Assembly: GCA_009760885.1 (NCBI GenBank) | Contig: CM019697.1 | Coordinates: 29,380,710 to 29,444,709, forward strand | Reading direction: 5' to 3' | Source: Achatina immaculata | Taxonomy: Eukaryota > Mollusca > Gastropoda > Stylommatophora > Achatinidae | DNA: 64,000 bases | Shown: positions 62,390 to 64,000 of the stretch, piece by piece | Layout of the letters: each line of letters begins with the position of its first letter | Numbering within the stretch: position 1 is the stretch's first letter | Notes under the pieces: model-generated | Seen by the model: the letters and a program-made list of their open reading frames with translations, nothing else | Databases searched by the model: none | What the model was told of the DNA's origin: nothing | Made by a program: the position numbers and the translations under genes

Positions 62390-64000
62390 AGATGTAGAGG
62401 TGAAGTGCAATTGTCACCCAATGGCTCGCCGGTTGGCTTCGTACATTGAGATATTCAAGGACTCCGCTATACCGTCGGTCCATCGTTTGCATGGGCGGCC
62501 CCATTCTCTGCCCTTGTGTGGTCTGTAAAGCATTGCTTTCTGTGGTTCACGTTCTGTTGGTGGTCGTGACACATGACCGAACCATTTTATTTGCTGTTTT
62601 TGAATATAGCTCAGAACAGGTTCAGCTCCTACTTTATTTCTAATGACATCATTTCTGATTCTGTCCATTCTTGATATTCCAAGAATTCTTCTCAAGAATC
62701 TCATTTCAGTTGTTGTAATTTTCCTCTTGTCTTTTGCTGTCATTGTCCATGTCTGGCATTGATAGCACAAAGTTGGTATGAAGATTGTCTTATAGATAGT
62801 TCATTTGGTTTCCAGTGAGACATGCTTGTTGTTTAGCATGGGAGCCATTTGCCTGATAAGTTGGTTTGCTTTGTTACATTTGTTTTCGATCTCTATGTCT
62901 ATTTTTCCTTTTTTTGAGAAAATGCTTCCAAGGTATTTTAAATGCGTTACTTGCTTCATAGTATGGTTTTCCAGTGTAATTTTTACTGGTGTGTCAACTC
63001 TTGTGATGGTCATGATTTCTGTTTTGCCTAGGCTAATTTTCATATTGTTTTCTTTGCATGCATTATTCAGTCTATTAATGTTATTTTGCAGGCCCTCTTC
63101 AGAGTTGGTAACCAGAGCTTGGTCATCTGCAAATAATAGTTCGTTTATGGTTATGTTGTCTTCTGTTTATTCTATTTTATTTTGTTGATTTTTTGCTGTC
63201 CTTATCAGTCTAACTTCTCTACAGATGTTATCGATATATGTTATAAATAGCAGTGGTAATAAGATGCAACCTTGCTGAACACCAGATTTAATAATAAAGG
63301 GTTCAGAATGCCACCCTATTGCTCTGATGATGTCACTTCCGTTGTTGTATAGACTCTTACACAGATTTATTTAGTGATATGTAACCCCATATTGTTTTAG
63401 GACTTCCCATAGTTTGTTCCTGTGTCCTGTGTCGAATGCTTTTTCCTGGTCAACAAAATCCAAGTAAAGGGTATTATTAAATTAGATCGCTTTCTCTGAC
63501 AACTGTCTGAGGGAAAATATTGCGTCTGTGCATCCTCTGTTTTTCCTAAAGCTTTGTTGAAGTTCACTCAGCTGGGGCTCTATCATTGGTCTTAATCTCT
63601 TCTCTAAAATTTTACAAAAGATGTTTCCAGTATGGCTTAATAAGGAAATGCCTCTGTATTGTGTGCAGTCTCTTTTGCTGCCTTTTTTTTCCACAGGGGG
63701 GTGATTATGGCATTCTTCCAGTCTTATGGGGTTTCTTGTTTGGTCCAAACTAGGCTGAATAGTCATGCTATGCCTACTTCATTCTCTGCTTTAAGTAGTT
63801 AGTTGGTTAGTTCATCTTGCCCTGCAGTTTTACTCCTTGGTGCCAGCCTTATAGCTTCTCTGATTTCTGATCTGTGTATATCAGATTCTAACTGTGTGGA
63901 AATTTCTGTGTTGGGGTTACTTTGGTCTGTGGTCTCAGTTGGGATGTTGAGTAATTGATTTAAGTATTGTTGCCATCTTTTTAGTATCTGTTTTGGGTCA
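62390..64000 (-). mobile_element. LINE family F, cut by the window end
   Basis: The minus strand reads RT from EAIRLAPRSKTAGQDEL, TEAFPY.. (QYRGISLLSHTGNI), KILEKRLRPMIE, a LDFVDQEKAFDT box, GVQQGC, LLFADDQALVTNS, KISLGKTEIMTITR, LKYLGSIFSKKG, and C-terminal RFLRRILGISRMDRI, QIKWFGHVSRPPTE and GRPCKRWTDGI. Distinct from A-E. The endonuclease lies outside the window. Confidence 0.8.

Overview
This window looks like invertebrate animal DNA. It is AT-rich, has kilobase introns with GT..AG borders and contains no operons or ribosome binding sites. It is packed with degraded non-LTR retrotransposons and several DNA transposon superfamilies. A mollusc or another spiralian is plausible, but no marker here settles the species.

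Two host genes can be rebuilt exon by exon from splice phase. On the minus strand, 23567 down to about 11584, four exons encode a protein resembling TEX47 (testis-expressed protein 47, BLUF-like fold). Its exon 4 runs directly into a LINE, so the 3' end is unresolved or broken. On the plus strand, 32323 to 59570 and beyond, ten phase-compatible exons encode a UTP3/SAS10-like protein of the small-subunit processome (18S rRNA maturation). The gene continues past the recognised exons. The two genes are divergent. Their start codons are 8.8 kb apart now, but 3.7 kb of that is a LINE inserted at the UTP3 promoter.

Nearly everything else is mobile. I use local names for the LINE families. A is RTE/BovB-like, with 3' tails of (AATG)n or (ACTG)n. 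B, C, D, E, F and G are other RTE-type or related families. D at 18632-21941 is essentially full length with an 11-bp target-site duplication (TSD). E at 15840-17844 has a twin-priming inversion. C at 29317-32026 sits inside an A element with clean TSDs at both levels. DNA transposons include a 1338-bp mariner with both inverted repeats (23959-25296), three damaged mariners, a Tc1-like element (35937-37468), a piggyBac-like deletion derivative (56394-57818), a non-coding piggyBac-type MITE (50637-51323) and a hAT transposase remnant (27610-28335). A Penelope-like GIY-YIG remnant (41735-42670) carries a degenerate hammerhead-like core at its 3' end.

The best candidate for something undescribed is a GC-rich, non-coding compound retroposon present three times (12586-13720 minus, 26353-27294 plus, 33583-34905 plus). 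It is built from tandem modules of about 107 bp and about 90 bp and ends in a (GAA)n tail. One copy has a perfect 12-bp TSD. Each 90-bp module can form a conserved hairpin. A second, unrelated-looking retroposon at 13722-14094 ends in nearly the same 3' sequence, suggesting one shared LINE partner.

As a system, the window shows two ordinary genes surviving in a transposon graveyard. Nested insertions have displaced one promoter, invaded the end of one gene and filled almost every intron.
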